In this document: piece after piece, positions 1 to 10,225 of the stretch
Layout: each line of letters starts with the position of its first letter
Position numbering within the stretch: the stretch's first letter is position 1
Assembly (NCBI RefSeq): GCF_036402745.1
Contig: NZ_DASWSJ010000078.1
Coordinates: 38,588-102,587 of the forward strand
Source: Actinophytocola sp036402745
GTDB lineage: Bacteria > Actinomycetota > Actinomycetes > Mycobacteriales > Pseudonocardiaceae
Direction: 5' to 3'
DNA: 64,000 nucleotides
Position numbers and translations under genes: made by a program
Notes under the pieces: model-generated
Databases searched by the model: none
What the model was told of the DNA's origin: nothing
What the model saw: the letters and a program-made list of their open reading frames with translations, nothing else

Positions 1-678
1 GGGACGACCTACTCCGCCTCCGAGAACGGCGTCGACGAGGACGGGAACCCGATCCCGACCGTGCCGCACGACGGCGAGTGGCGCACGTTCCGCCCCCGCA
101 CCCCGGCCGACCCGCACCTGTCCGTCCAGCACCCGCGCGCCGACCCGCACCTGTCCGTCGAGCACCCGCCGGTCCCGCGGCGCCGGCCGCACCCCGAGCT
201 GACGCCGCGGGAGCGGGCGGCGCTCGAGCAGCACCTGGACGAGCTGGCGCGGGACAACCCGGAGAAGTTCGCCGAGACCGCGAAGGACCCGGACCACAAC
301 AACAAGGTCACCAAGGGCTCGCGGGACGAGGCGCGCATCGCGCTCGACCTGCACGACCGCGGCCAGGGCCCGCTCGCGGGCGACTACCGGCGGCCCGACG
401 GCCCCGGCCAGGGCGACTTCATCGGCGGCAACGGACGGCCGCAGGACCTGAAGGGCGTGCACTCGGACTGGCCGCCCGAGGTACCCGAGCACGTGCGGCA
501 GCGCCCGTTCCCGAATGCCTACACTGAGGCCGACTTCCGGGACACCGTCGAGGGTCAGTTCGCGCGGGGCCGCGATGTCGTGATCGACACCCGCAACGCC
601 AACCAGGCCGCTATCGACGACATGCGGCGCATCGTCGAGGAGGAGGGCTGGGGTGACCGCATCACCTGGTACCCGTGA
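1..678 (+). CDS. Polymorphic toxin C-terminus with restriction-endonuclease-like tip (5' partial)
   Basis: The reading frame is open from the first base, so the N-terminus lies outside the window. The visible part has a proline-rich linker with two copies of ADPHLSV.HP, then a domain of about 150 residues ending at the stop. That domain carries SRDEAR followed by GDFIGGNGRPQDLKG, which fits the E...D-x(9)-D-x-K signature of the PD-(D/E)xK nuclease fold found at the tips of secreted polymorphic toxins. The following gene starts inside this one (26-nt overlap), as expected for a toxin with a co-translated immunity gene. Nuclease activity is inferred from the motif only. Confidence 0.7.
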   Translation, partial: GTTYSASENGVDEDGNPIPTVPHDGEWRTFRPRTPADPHLSVQHPRADPHLSVEHPPVPRRRPHPELTPRERAALEQHLDELARDNPEKFAETAKDPDHNNKVTKGSRDEARIALDLHDRGQGPLAGDYRRPDGPGQGDFIGGNGRPQDLKGVHSDWPPEVPEHVRQRPFPNAYTEADFRDTVEGQFARGRDVVIDTRNANQAAIDDMRRIVEEEGWGDRITWYP

Positions 679-1225
679 CGTCTTCTACGGCATCGACACG
701 GACCTGTCCGATGTGGACCTGTCCGGCCGGGACCTCACCGAGGGCTGGCTCAGCAGATCCCGGCTGCTCGGCGCCACCCTGCGGAACTGCTCGCTCGTGC
801 GGGCGCACGTGGAGGAGGCCGACTTCTCCGAAGCCGACCTCAGCGGCGCCGACCTCACCAAGGCATCCGGACGCGGCTCCGTGTTCCGCGACGCCCGGCT
901 GCACGGCACGGACCTCAAAGCCGCCGAACTCAACCGCGCCGACTTCACCGGCGCCGACCTCACCAGCGCCAACCTCGGCGACGCACTGCTCACCCGATCC
1001 ACCCTCGCCCGCGCCAACCTCACCAACGCGACCGCCGACAAAGCCGTACTACGCAACACCATCCTCGATGAGGCGCAGGTACGCGGACTCACCGGCACCG
1101 TCATCGGCCCCATCTCGGTGATCTTCCGCGGCCAGCGCACACTGCTCGACGGACCCGACCTCGAGCAATGGTTCAACACCCGAGGCGCCCGGATCACCCG
1201 GTTCCACGCGAGGGAGGCATCGTGA
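653..1225 (+). CDS. Pentapeptide-repeat protein, candidate immunity protein
   Basis: This 190-residue protein is mostly A(D/N)LxX pentapeptides from about residue 15 to 150 (DLSDVDLSGRDL, EADFSEADLSGADL, RADFTGADLTSANL). Such arrays form a right-handed quadrilateral beta-helix that can mimic B-DNA, as in MfpA and Qnr. The GTG start is preceded by GAGGAGG and sits inside the end of the toxin gene. The next gene starts in its stop codon (GTGA). A role as antitoxin to the upstream nuclease is inferred from overlap and fold. A plain structural role cannot be excluded. Confidence 0.8.
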   Translation: MTASPGTRDVFYGIDTDLSDVDLSGRDLTEGWLSRSRLLGATLRNCSLVRAHVEEADFSEADLSGADLTKASGRGSVFRDARLHGTDLKAAELNRADFTGADLTSANLGDALLTRSTLARANLTNATADKAVLRNTILDEAQVRGLTGTVIGPISVIFRGQRTLLDGPDLEQWFNTRGARITRFHAREAS

Positions 1226-1596
1226 GGTTCGCCAGGCTCTTCGACGGCAGGGACGAGGCCGACAACCCGGTCTTCGCACCGGACCGGCCCCGCATCGGCG
1301 ACCCGGCCGAGCGCGACCGCGTCGCCGCGTTCCTCCGCGCCGGCAAGGTGATCCGGCGAACCACCGGCCGCACCACGGACCGGCTCGACCCGGCGCGGGG
1401 CAAGCAGGTCCCGATGTCCACGCACACGGACGGCACGTGGATCTGGAACGCGGGCCTGCGCTACTACCTGGAGACCTACGGCATCGCACCGGAACCGGAG
1501 TTCCTCGCACACATCGCCGCCTCGGGGTACGAGGCCGTGACCCCGGAGGAACCGGCCTGGCGCGAGGCGCTCGAGGCACTACGCGCCCGCGGCTGA
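1222..1596 (+). CDS. Small protein downstream of toxin, possible second immunity protein
   Basis: About 124 residues, starting at a GTG that overlaps the previous stop (GTGA) with GAGGGA just upstream. It is a soluble, charged protein without signal peptide or membrane segment. The C-terminal half (WIWNAGLRYYLETYGIAPEPEFLAHI) looks like a compact helical domain. I do not recognise the family. Tight coupling to the toxin and pentapeptide gene suggests an immunity or accessory role. It converges with the next gene with a single base between the stop codons. Confidence 0.65.
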   Translation: MRFARLFDGRDEADNPVFAPDRPRIGDPAERDRVAAFLRAGKVIRRTTGRTTDRLDPARGKQVPMSTHTDGTWIWNAGLRYYLETYGIAPEPEFLAHIAASGYEAVTPEEPAWREALEALRARG

Positions 1597-1597
1597 C

Positions 1598-3724
1598 TCA
1601 GTCGCGCGGCCCGAACAGGCTCGGCACGTGCAGGGCCGCGCGCAACCGCGCCGGTACCGGCCGGCTCGCCAGTCCTCGACGGACGGCCCGAACCGCCGCC
1701 CACGCCTCGGCCGCGGTCCCGGCGCCCGGCCCGCCGGCCGACCACAGCGCCTGATCCACACTCACCGCCAGCGCGTGCAGCCCGGTGACGACCGGCGGGC
1801 CGCCAACCGGTGCGGCCGCCGAAGCGAGGTCCCGGACGGTCATCCCAGCGGTGAACGGCACCCCGTGCGCTCGCAGCCGGTCCCGGGCCTCGGCCCACGC
1901 GCCGACCACCGCACGGGCCCCGGGTCGGCGACGCCGGCGCCAGGCGCGCACCGCCGCCGCGAGGGGGACACCCAGCAGCCACGCCACCACCAGCGCGGCC
2001 ACGCCGAGCGCGATCCCGGTCAGCGGCAGCGAGAAGTCCGCCCCGGACGAGGTCGCGACCGTGTCGCCGGAGTCGGCGGGCACGTCCGGGTCCACCAGCT
2101 CCTCCGGCGGGGGCAGCTTCGCCCGCGCCTTGGCGGTGACCTCGGCCAGCCCGCTGGCCTTGCCGGAGCTCTCGGCGGTGCCACTCGGGTCCAGCGGCAC
2201 CCAGCCGACGCCGGCGACCGCGACCTCGGGCCAGGCCAGCACGTCCTCGTTGCGCACCTCGACCCGGCCGGAGCCGGCCGGCGCCCGGTAGCCGACCGCG
2301 ATCCGGGCCGGCACGCCGAGGATCCGGGCCAGCACCACGTAGGCGGCGGCGAACTGCACGCTCGTGCCGCGCTTGGCGTCCAGCAGGAACCGCTCGATCT
2401 GCGGCCAGCCGCTGCCCGTCGGCAGGTCCTCGGTGGCCACCCGGTAGTTCTTGCTCAGGAAGTCCTCGATCAGCAGCGCCGTGCGGAACGACGCGCGCAG
2501 GCCGTGCGAGGCCTTCTTCGCCAGCTCCGCGACGGCGGCCGGGACCACGCCGAGGTCGCCGAAGCCGGACCGGGCGGTCGGGTCGATGCCGGCGTTGTAG
2601 AGCGAGTCCCCGTCGACGCGCGGCTCCCACCAGGACAGGTCGTAGTCCACGGGCCCGCGCCGGCCGGTGACCATCAGCGTCCCGGCGGTCTCGTCGATCA
2701 GCGGCGCCACCCCGGTGACCTCGGCCGGCAGCGCCTGGCTCGGGACCCACGGCTCGTCGGTGGCCTCGACGTGGATCCGCGCGCTCTGCCGGCTGATGTC
2801 CGTGGTCACCGCGGGCGCGGGCGACAGCGCGGCACCCATGCGCCGGTAGTCCTCGCCGGGCAGCCAGCTGACGCCGTTGAAGTCGGCCAGCACCACCAGC
2901 CGCCAGCGGTCCACCGGGTCGTCGGTGGTGTAGCTGAAGACCTGCTGGCCGGGGTGCAGCAGCCGCTCGGCGACCTCGTCGAGCGGGTTGCCGAGCCGCC
3001 GCGGGGGCACCGGCGCCGGGCGGTTCTCGCGCAGCGAGTACGCGGGCCGCTCGACCGGGTCGAGCGCGGTGACGAGCGCGGCGCCGGCCACCGCGAGCAC
3101 CAGCGTCGGCACGACGGTCAGCGCGGTCAGCACGGCCCGGCGGCTGGTGGGCTCGTCCCCGGACCGGGACCGGGTGGTCACCAGCAACGCGCCCACGACG
3201 AGCGCGAACCCGAGGCCGACGGCGGTCGCGGTGAGGCCGGTGAGCGACACGTACGCCTGGCTGAGCACGAGCACGGCGACGCCGGGCAGGACCGCGACGA
3301 GCGGGCGGCGCAGCCGGGTGAGCAGCTCGGCCGCGAGCACCGCGGCGACCAGCACTGCGAGCGGCACGAACAGCAGCAGCTCGGCGTCGGGCCGGGCCGG
3401 CCAGGTGGACTGGAGGGTGAGCTGCCACGAGTCGGTGACCCCTGCGGCGAGCGCGCGGACGGTGGCGGCGGTGGGCAGCCCTGCCGCGGTCGTCGGCCAC
3501 AGCAGCGCCTCGGCCAGCCCCAGCAGCCCGAGCACGAGCGCGAGCAGCGGCCGCCACGGCACGAGCCCCGGCCACCGCCGGGCAAGCTCCGCCGCGGCGA
3601 ACGTCGTCGCCGCGACCACCGCGATCGGCGGCACGAGGGCGGAGAGCCCGAACACCGGCGCGAAGGCCAGCCCGGGTCCCGCGGCGGCGAGCAACACCCA
3701 GGCGAGCGCGGCCCGTGACGTCAT
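1598..3724 (-). CDS. TgpA-type membrane protein with transglutaminase-like domain (DUF3488)
   Basis: 708 residues: five or six N-terminal membrane helices (about 1-215), an extracytoplasmic transglutaminase-like domain (about 260-540), another helix near 560 and a cytoplasmic C-terminal domain. The start overlaps the stop of the DUF58 gene (ATGA). MoxR, DUF58 and TgpA-type proteins commonly form one operon linked to the cell envelope. The usual transglutaminase Cys position reads GTSVQFAAAY (Ser, no Cys), and the His position reads VLAWPEV (Leu); the Asp in PLDPSG remains. The domain therefore looks non-catalytic, perhaps a binding or scaffold domain. Confidence 0.85.
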   Translation of the reverse strand: MTSRAALAWVLLAAAGPGLAFAPVFGLSALVPPIAVVAATTFAAAELARRWPGLVPWRPLLALVLGLLGLAEALLWPTTAAGLPTAATVRALAAGVTDSWQLTLQSTWPARPDAELLLFVPLAVLVAAVLAAELLTRLRRPLVAVLPGVAVLVLSQAYVSLTGLTATAVGLGFALVVGALLVTTRSRSGDEPTSRRAVLTALTVVPTLVLAVAGAALVTALDPVERPAYSLRENRPAPVPPRRLGNPLDEVAERLLHPGQQVFSYTTDDPVDRWRLVVLADFNGVSWLPGEDYRRMGAALSPAPAVTTDISRQSARIHVEATDEPWVPSQALPAEVTGVAPLIDETAGTLMVTGRRGPVDYDLSWWEPRVDGDSLYNAGIDPTARSGFGDLGVVPAAVAELAKKASHGLRASFRTALLIEDFLSKNYRVATEDLPTGSGWPQIERFLLDAKRGTSVQFAAAYVVLARILGVPARIAVGYRAPAGSGRVEVRNEDVLAWPEVAVAGVGWVPLDPSGTAESSGKASGLAEVTAKARAKLPPPEELVDPDVPADSGDTVATSSGADFSLPLTGIALGVAALVVAWLLGVPLAAAVRAWRRRRRPGARAVVGAWAEARDRLRAHGVPFTAGMTVRDLASAAAPVGGPPVVTGLHALAVSVDQALWSAGGPGAGTAAEAWAAVRAVRRGLASRPVPARLRAALHVPSLFGPRD

Positions 3725-4874
3725 CCGGCCACCACCACGTTCCACCGGCGGGCCGCGTCCTTCGCGTCGGTCGCGTGCAGGACCCGCACCCCCGGCACCT
3801 TCACCTCGACACCGGTCCGGCCGCCGCCGAGCACCACGACGACGGTGGTCGTGTAGTGCTGGCGGAGCGCCGCGAGCGCGGCCAGGTCCGCGTGGTGCGC
3901 GCCCGCCATGACGACGACGAGACAGCCGCCGTGGTCACCGGTGCGGGCCAGCTCCGCCGGCACCAGCGGCACGGTGCCGGCGACCGGCTCCAGCTGGCAC
4001 AGCTCGTCCAGCAGGCGACGCACCGACGACGCTCCGCCGCGCTCGCTGACGTCCAGCCCGCCGGGGGTGAGCAGCCGGCAGCGGTGCCCGGCCGTGGCCG
4101 ACGCGGTGGCCAGCGAGCCGGCCAGGTCCACGGCGTCCTCGAAGACCGCGGCGGTGGTCAGCTCGGCGCGGGTGTCCAGCAGCGCGGTGAACCGCGGCTG
4201 GTTCGGGTCGACGTAGTCGCGCACCATCAGCTGCCCGGTCCGCGCGGTCGCCTTCCAGTGCAGGTGCCGCACCTCGTCGCCGACCACGTACTCGCGCACG
4301 TCCCGCAGGTCCAGCGAGCCGTGCAGCGGGTCGTCGGTGGTCCGGCCCTCGTGGTGGTGCCGGGGGTGCCCGCCGACCAGCGCGCGCACGGGGTAGAGGT
4401 GCGGGTGCACCCACAGTGTGGTGGTGTCGCCGGTGGTCAGCCGGCTGCGGCCGAGCCCGAGCGGGTCGACGCGCTGCAGGGTCAGCGGCCCCACCTGGAA
4501 GCGGCCGCGGCGCAGCGTCGGGAGCTCGTAGTGGTAGACGGCCTGCGCACCCGGTGGCAGCGCACGCACGGTCACCGCGTGGAAGCCGGAGCCGACCAGG
4601 TCGCCCGCGGTGAACTCGCCCTGCCGCCGCGAGCCGGCGTTCTCCACCCGCAGCCGGGCGAACGCCGGGCGGCCGCGCCGCACGCGGTCGGGGTAGATCT
4701 CCCGGGTGACGGCGACCCGCGGGCGGCGGGCGGTGATCACGAGGGCGGCCACCACGGCGCCGAGCGCGGCCCCGGCGAGGCCGCGCAGCATCGGGTAGCC
4801 CGCCCACTCGGCCAGCCCGAAGCAGACCACGGCGGCGGCGAGAACGGCCACGCCGCGAGGGGTGAGCCGGGGCA

Positions 4875-4875
<1 letters not shown>
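3721..4875 (-). CDS. DUF58 domain membrane protein
   Basis: 384 residues with two N-terminal hydrophobic helices (about 10-50), a beta-rich middle part, and the DUF58 core with DLRDVREYVVGDEVRHLHWKATARTGQLMVRDY around residues 180-215. DUF58 proteins are VWA-like partners of MoxR ATPases. It overlaps the MoxR stop (TAATG) and the next start (ATGA), so the three are translated as one unit. Substrate is unknown; a role in assembling or maturing envelope proteins is inferred from the partnership. Confidence 0.88.
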
Positions 4876-5830
<955 letters not shown>

Positions 5831-5834
<4 letters not shown>

Positions 5835-8005
5835 CGCGGCTCCCAGTAGAAGTGGTTGGACTCGACGGGGCCGTCCGGGGTGTCCACCACGACCCACACG
5901 GTCTGGCCGGGACCGTCGAACCGGATGTCCTCGAACGTCACGGCCCCGTTCGCGTCGGTGCGCATGACCGAGGGCTCGCTGAAGTCGCCCCAGTCGCTGC
6001 CGTACCCGGTGATCGTGTACTGGGTGTTGGGCGCGAAACCGTTCATCACCACGTGCAGCCAGGCACAGTCCGGCGCGGCGCACGCGGCGCTGCTCGAGTC
6101 GGCTCCCCTGGACACCGTCACCACCGGTTTCGTTCCCTCCCACACCAGGTTGTTCGACCGCACCAGCCCGTTGGGCGTCTGCACCCCCACCCACACGGTG
6201 TGACCGACCCCCGCGTAGGCGAACCGGTCCGCCGCCAGCCGGCCGTTCCCGTCCGTGGTCAGCGTGGCGCCGCCGTTGGAGTATCCCGGATCGGACGAGT
6301 GCGGCACGAGCAGGTAGCTCGTGTTCGGTGCGAAGCCGGTCAGCACGACGTGCATCCAGGCGCAGTTGGGCGGGGAGCAGTACTGCGAGGTCGCCGGACC
6401 GCGGGAGAGCGCGAGCCGGGCCGGGGGCCTGGGTGCGGCCGGGGTCACCGGGCCGGTCGACGCGCCGGGGCCGGTGCCCTTCGCGTTGGTGGCGGACACG
6501 GTGAACGCGTACGCGGTCCCGTTGGCGAGGCCGGTGATCGTGGCGCTGCGCGCGCCGCCGGGGAACGACCGCGCGCCACCGGCCCAGCTCACGGTGTAGC
6601 CGGTGATCGGCGCGCGGTTGTCGGCCGCGGCTCCCCAGCGCACGACCGCGGCGGCGTTGCCGGGCGACGCGCTGACCCCGGGCGGCGCGCCCGGCGGGGT
6701 CGCCGGCACCGGCGGCGGGGGCTGCGGCGGCTGGGACTGGTCCGGCTGGCGTTGCTCGCCGGCCGGGTCCTGGACCGGGGTGTCGCGAACCTGCGGGCCC
6801 TGCTCGGGCGGGCGCTGGTCCTTCTGCTTCTCCACCGGCGGGTCGGCCTTGTGCTCGGGCTCGCGGGCCGGGGCGTCGGGGCTGTTGTGGGCCGGGTTGT
6901 CGCCCGCGCGCCCGGTGTCGCCGACCGGGACCCCGGTGACCGAGCCGTCGTGGTCGACGACGAGGACGTGCTCGCCCTCGGCGCCGTCGACGTAGATCCG
7001 GTGGTCCTCGCCGCGGGTGAGCCGCGGGTCGCCGGCCTCCTTGGGCAGCGTCTCCGACGAGCGCCGCTCGCCGCGGCTGTCGTAGGTGGTGACCGTGTCG
7101 GTGGCGCGGTCCATCACGGCGACGACCGAGCCGGTGGACACGGGCCCGTCGTAGTCGCCGTCCTGGAGCGCGACCTTGACCGGTGACCTCGGGCTCTCGC
7201 CCGCCGGGTCGACGAGGTGCATCTGGTTGCTGTCCGGGTCGAGGATGGCGACCCGGCCGGCGACGTCGGAGGAGGCGACCCGCGCGGAGTCCGGCACGTC
7301 CACCCCGAGTGCCCTGCCCTGGCCGAGCCCGTCGGCCTCGATGGGATGCAGCTGGTCGCTGGTGGTGTCCACGAACATGGCCCGGTCGTCGACCACGGTG
7401 AGCGCGCCCTTGTGGCCCTTGCCGACGAGCACCGGGCAGGAGACGCGGTCCGCGCCGCTGGGCAGCTGGCAGATCAGCCCGGCCTGCGGCCGCGTCAGCC
7501 ACACGGTGCCGTCGCTGGTGGCGACCGGGATGCCGAGGCCCTTGCCCGCGGGGATCGTCTTCGGGTGCTCGCCGAGCCGGACCACGACGCCGGCCTCGCG
7601 GTAGACGAGGTAGGGCCCGCCGGCGACCTCCAGCGACACCGGCACCTCGGCGACCGGCGGCGTGGTGGAGTCGACCACCTCGAGGCTGGACTTGCCGAAC
7701 ACGGTGATCCGGTCGCTGCCGACGACGTAGCCGCTGGTGTCGCCCTGCACGACCTGGCTGCTGCCCTGGTCGTCGTTGAGCAGGACGCTGGCGTCGATGT
7801 CGGAGGTGGCGCCGTCGACGTGGAAGGCCGTGCTGAGCGCGACGTTGAAGACCCAGTGCCCCGGGGGCAGGAACTGCACGGGGTTGATCGGGCTCGCGGC
7901 CCCGGTGACCGCCGCCGTCACGCCCGCCACGCAGGCGGCCACGACGAGCAGGACCGGCACCCTGGTCCGCCAGCCCTTCGTCTCACGTGCGGCGTTCACG
8001 GTCAT
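5831..8005 (-). CDS. Secreted or anchored fibronectin type III protein with tandem Cys-pair repeats
   Basis: About 724 residues. An N-terminal membrane segment (VPVLLVVAACVAGVTAAVTG) precedes a beta-propeller-like region (about 40-340), a Pro/Gln-rich linker, one fibronectin type III domain (about 425-515) and two C-terminal repeats of about 90 residues. Each repeat carries C-x(4)-CAW(M/L)HVV...GFAPNT...TVWV and ends in a (Y/W)E motif, so one disulfide per repeat is likely. The ATG at 8005 follows a TACGGT hexamer by six bases, suggesting a leaderless transcript; GTG at 8011 is the alternative. First gene of the MoxR operon and probably its extracytoplasmic client or partner. Confidence 0.85.
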
Positions 8006-8074
8006 GGTCACACCGTAAGTTAACGGGTACGGACGGTTGACGATGCGGGGTACCGGGCAAATGGCAGCTTCCGG

Positions 8075-9337
8075 TCAGGGGGCTACCGGCAGGATCAGCT
8101 CGAAGATAGCGCCGGCGTCCTCGGCGTTGTAGACGGCGAGCGTCCCGCCGTGCGCCTGGGCAACCCAGCGCACGATCGACAGGCCCAGCCCCGCGGCGCC
8201 GTTCCCGCCGCTCGAGCCGGTGCGGAACCGGTCGAACACCTCCTCGGCGACGGCCTCGTCGACGCCGGGGCCGTGGTCGGCCACCGTCACCCGGCCGCCC
8301 GCCACCGAGATGTGCACGACGGCCTGCTGGTCGGGCTGGCGGCCGTAGCGCAGCGCGTTGTCCAGCAGGTTGCCGATGGCCCGCTGCACCAGGGTGGGGT
8401 CGACCAGCACCTTGGTGGGCGCCGCCGTGAGCGTCACGCTGGCGCCGCCGGTCGGGGTCTCGTCGACCACGCCGGCCACCAGCTGGTCGAGCCACACCGG
8501 CTGCAGCGCGAGCCGGTCGACGCCGGCCGCGAGCCGGGCGCGGACCAGCAGGCCGTCGATGATGCCGCCCATCCGCGCGGCCAGCCGGACCGTGCGCGGC
8601 AGCAGCTCGGCGCGCTCGCCGGGGTTGCGCAGTGCCGTCTCGGCCAGCGCGCGCAGCGCCGCGACCGGGGTCCGCAGGTCGTGCGCGGTCTCGGCGAGCA
8701 GCACCTCCTGCTGCTCGAGCGCGGCGACCGCGGGGCGGATCGCCCGGCCGGACAGCCAGTGCCCGCCGAGACCCAGGGCGACGACGGCCAGCGCGCAGCC
8801 GCCGACCACGAGCAGCACCATCCGGTTGTGCCGGGACTGCTCGGGCTCGGCGTCGCTGACCGACACGACCGCGCCGACGTACTTGCCGGTCTCGAACCGG
8901 AAGGGCTCGGCGGCGATCCGCACCAGCCGCCCGTCGGTGGCGTACTTGTAGCCGGCGAGGATCTTGCCGCTGTCCACCGCGTCCTTGGCCAGCCCGCCGA
9001 GGATCCTCGGGTCCATCGGCACGCACGCGCGCTCGGAGTAGTACGGGGGGAACGAGTCGTCGGGGCCGGCGAGCACCGCGAACTGCGGGCACTTGGCGGC
9101 GAGCTCGTCGTTCGGCACGTAGGCGGTGATCAGCGTGTCGCCCTCGGCACGCACCAGCCGCAGCACCGTGGAGGTCACCCGGCGCAGCTCGCCGTCCATG
9201 CGCAGCTGGCCCCGCTCGGTGTCCGCGGTGATCGACAGCCAGGCGAAGATGATCAGGCCGGTGGCGTTGGCCGCGGTGAACACGAGCGTGAGCACCAGCC
9301 GCAGCCGGCGCAGCCGGTCGGCGGAGGATCGGGTCAT
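8075..9337 (-). CDS. Sensor histidine kinase
   Basis: 420 residues with two membrane helices (about 14-36 and 165-190) flanking an extracytoplasmic sensor domain that contains two Cys residues. The H-box is AETAHDLRTPVAAL (phospho-acceptor His), with N-box NLLDNALRYG, G1 DHGPGVDE and G2 GAAGLGLSIV. The start overlaps the stop of the response regulator (ATGA), so this is the cognate kinase of the preceding gene. The signal is unknown. Confidence 0.93.
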   Translation of the reverse strand: MTRSSADRLRRLRLVLTLVFTAANATGLIIFAWLSITADTERGQLRMDGELRRVTSTVLRLVRAEGDTLITAYVPNDELAAKCPQFAVLAGPDDSFPPYYSERACVPMDPRILGGLAKDAVDSGKILAGYKYATDGRLVRIAAEPFRFETGKYVGAVVSVSDAEPEQSRHNRMVLLVVGGCALAVVALGLGGHWLSGRAIRPAVAALEQQEVLLAETAHDLRTPVAALRALAETALRNPGERAELLPRTVRLAARMGGIIDGLLVRARLAAGVDRLALQPVWLDQLVAGVVDETPTGGASVTLTAAPTKVLVDPTLVQRAIGNLLDNALRYGRQPDQQAVVHISVAGGRVTVADHGPGVDEAVAEEVFDRFRTGSSGGNGAAGLGLSIVRWVAQAHGGTLAVYNAEDAGAIFELILPVAP

Positions 9338-10011
9338 CCGGCCGGTTCCGCCAGCCGGTATCCGCGGCCGCGGACGGTGTGGATCAGCTCCGGCTCGCGG
9401 AGCTTGCGCCGCAGCCGCTTGACCACCACGTCGACCACGTTGGACATCGGGTCGGCGGAGGCGTCCCAGCAGTGGTCGATCAGCTCGGTGCGGGTGACCG
9501 CCTGCCCGGGCCGGATCGCGAGGTACTCGAGGACCGCGAACTCCTTGTCCGACACGGTGAGCAGCACCCCGGCGCGGCGCACGGTCCGGCGCGCGCAGTC
9601 GACCTCGAGGTCGGCCATCCGCAGCACCGACGGCCGGCCCGCCGCGCGCCGGCACAGGATGCGCACCCGGGCGGCCATCTCGGCCACGGAGAACGGCTTG
9701 ACCAGGTAGTCGTCGCCGCCGTGGGCGAAGCCGGCGATCCGGTCGGCCACGCTGTCCCGCGCGGTCAGGAACAGCACCGGCACGCTCCAGCCCTCGCCGC
9801 GGCGCCGGTGCACGTAGTCGATCGCGTCGCCGTCGGGGAGCATCCGGTCGAAGACGACGCAGTCGAAGAGATGGGCACGCAGGGCGGCGTCCGCGCCGGC
9901 GAGGTGCGCCGCGGCGAGCACGTCCAGCCCGGCGGCGGACAGCTCGGCGGACACGGCGATACGCAGGTCCTCGTCGTCCTCGACCACCAGCACGCGCACG
10001 GTGCGCCCCAT
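9334..10011 (-). CDS. OmpR/PhoB-family response regulator
   Basis: 225 residues: receiver domain with acidic pocket VVEDDEDLR, phospho-acceptor Asp in VVFDRMLPDGD and Lys in GGDDYLVKPF, then a winged helix ending HTVRGRGYRLAEPAG. It forms an operon with the kinase (ATGA overlap) and is divergent from eccE, with 214 bp between them. It resembles the orphan regulator at 14008 (both share FDRMLPxGD), suggesting duplication. Confidence 0.93.
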   Translation of the reverse strand: MGRTVRVLVVEDDEDLRIAVSAELSAAGLDVLAAAHLAGADAALRAHLFDCVVFDRMLPDGDAIDYVHRRRGEGWSVPVLFLTARDSVADRIAGFAHGGDDYLVKPFSVAEMAARVRILCRRAAGRPSVLRMADLEVDCARRTVRRAGVLLTVSDKEFAVLEYLAIRPGQAVTRTELIDHCWDASADPMSNVVDVVVKRLRRKLREPELIHTVRGRGYRLAEPAG

Positions 10012-10168
10012 GTCATCGAAACCTCATGTGTCCGGCCCGATCGTGTCCCTCGACAGCACTACGACGGGAGGCCGGGCTTGATCGAGGACCGTAACGCCTC
10101 CCCGCGGGCCACACAGCCGATGGTCACGAAATGGCCGGAACAGGCCGCTGGTCCCGCGGGCTCACGGT

Positions 10169-10192
10169 CCGTGCGGGACCGGTCCCGCACGG
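10169..10192. promoter_or_regulatory. Perfect 24-bp palindrome upstream of eccE
   Basis: Half-site CCGTGCGGGACC is followed immediately by its exact reverse complement. It lies 33 bp before the eccE start, between eccE and the divergent response regulator gene. An upstream GGTCCCGCGGGCTCACGG (10150-10167) resembles an imperfect second site. It looks like a dimer operator, and the HTH regulator encoded just downstream of eccE is one candidate binder. Confidence 0.6.
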
Positions 10193-10225
10193 TCGCTCCT
10201 AGCGTCGGCGCATCGGAGGTGAACC

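Noticed and set aside
1628..3718. Long plus-strand frame opposite the transglutaminase-like gene
   Set aside because: Composition is Arg/Pro/Gly-biased with no domain; it is antisense shadow of a high-GC gene with clear membrane and fold features.
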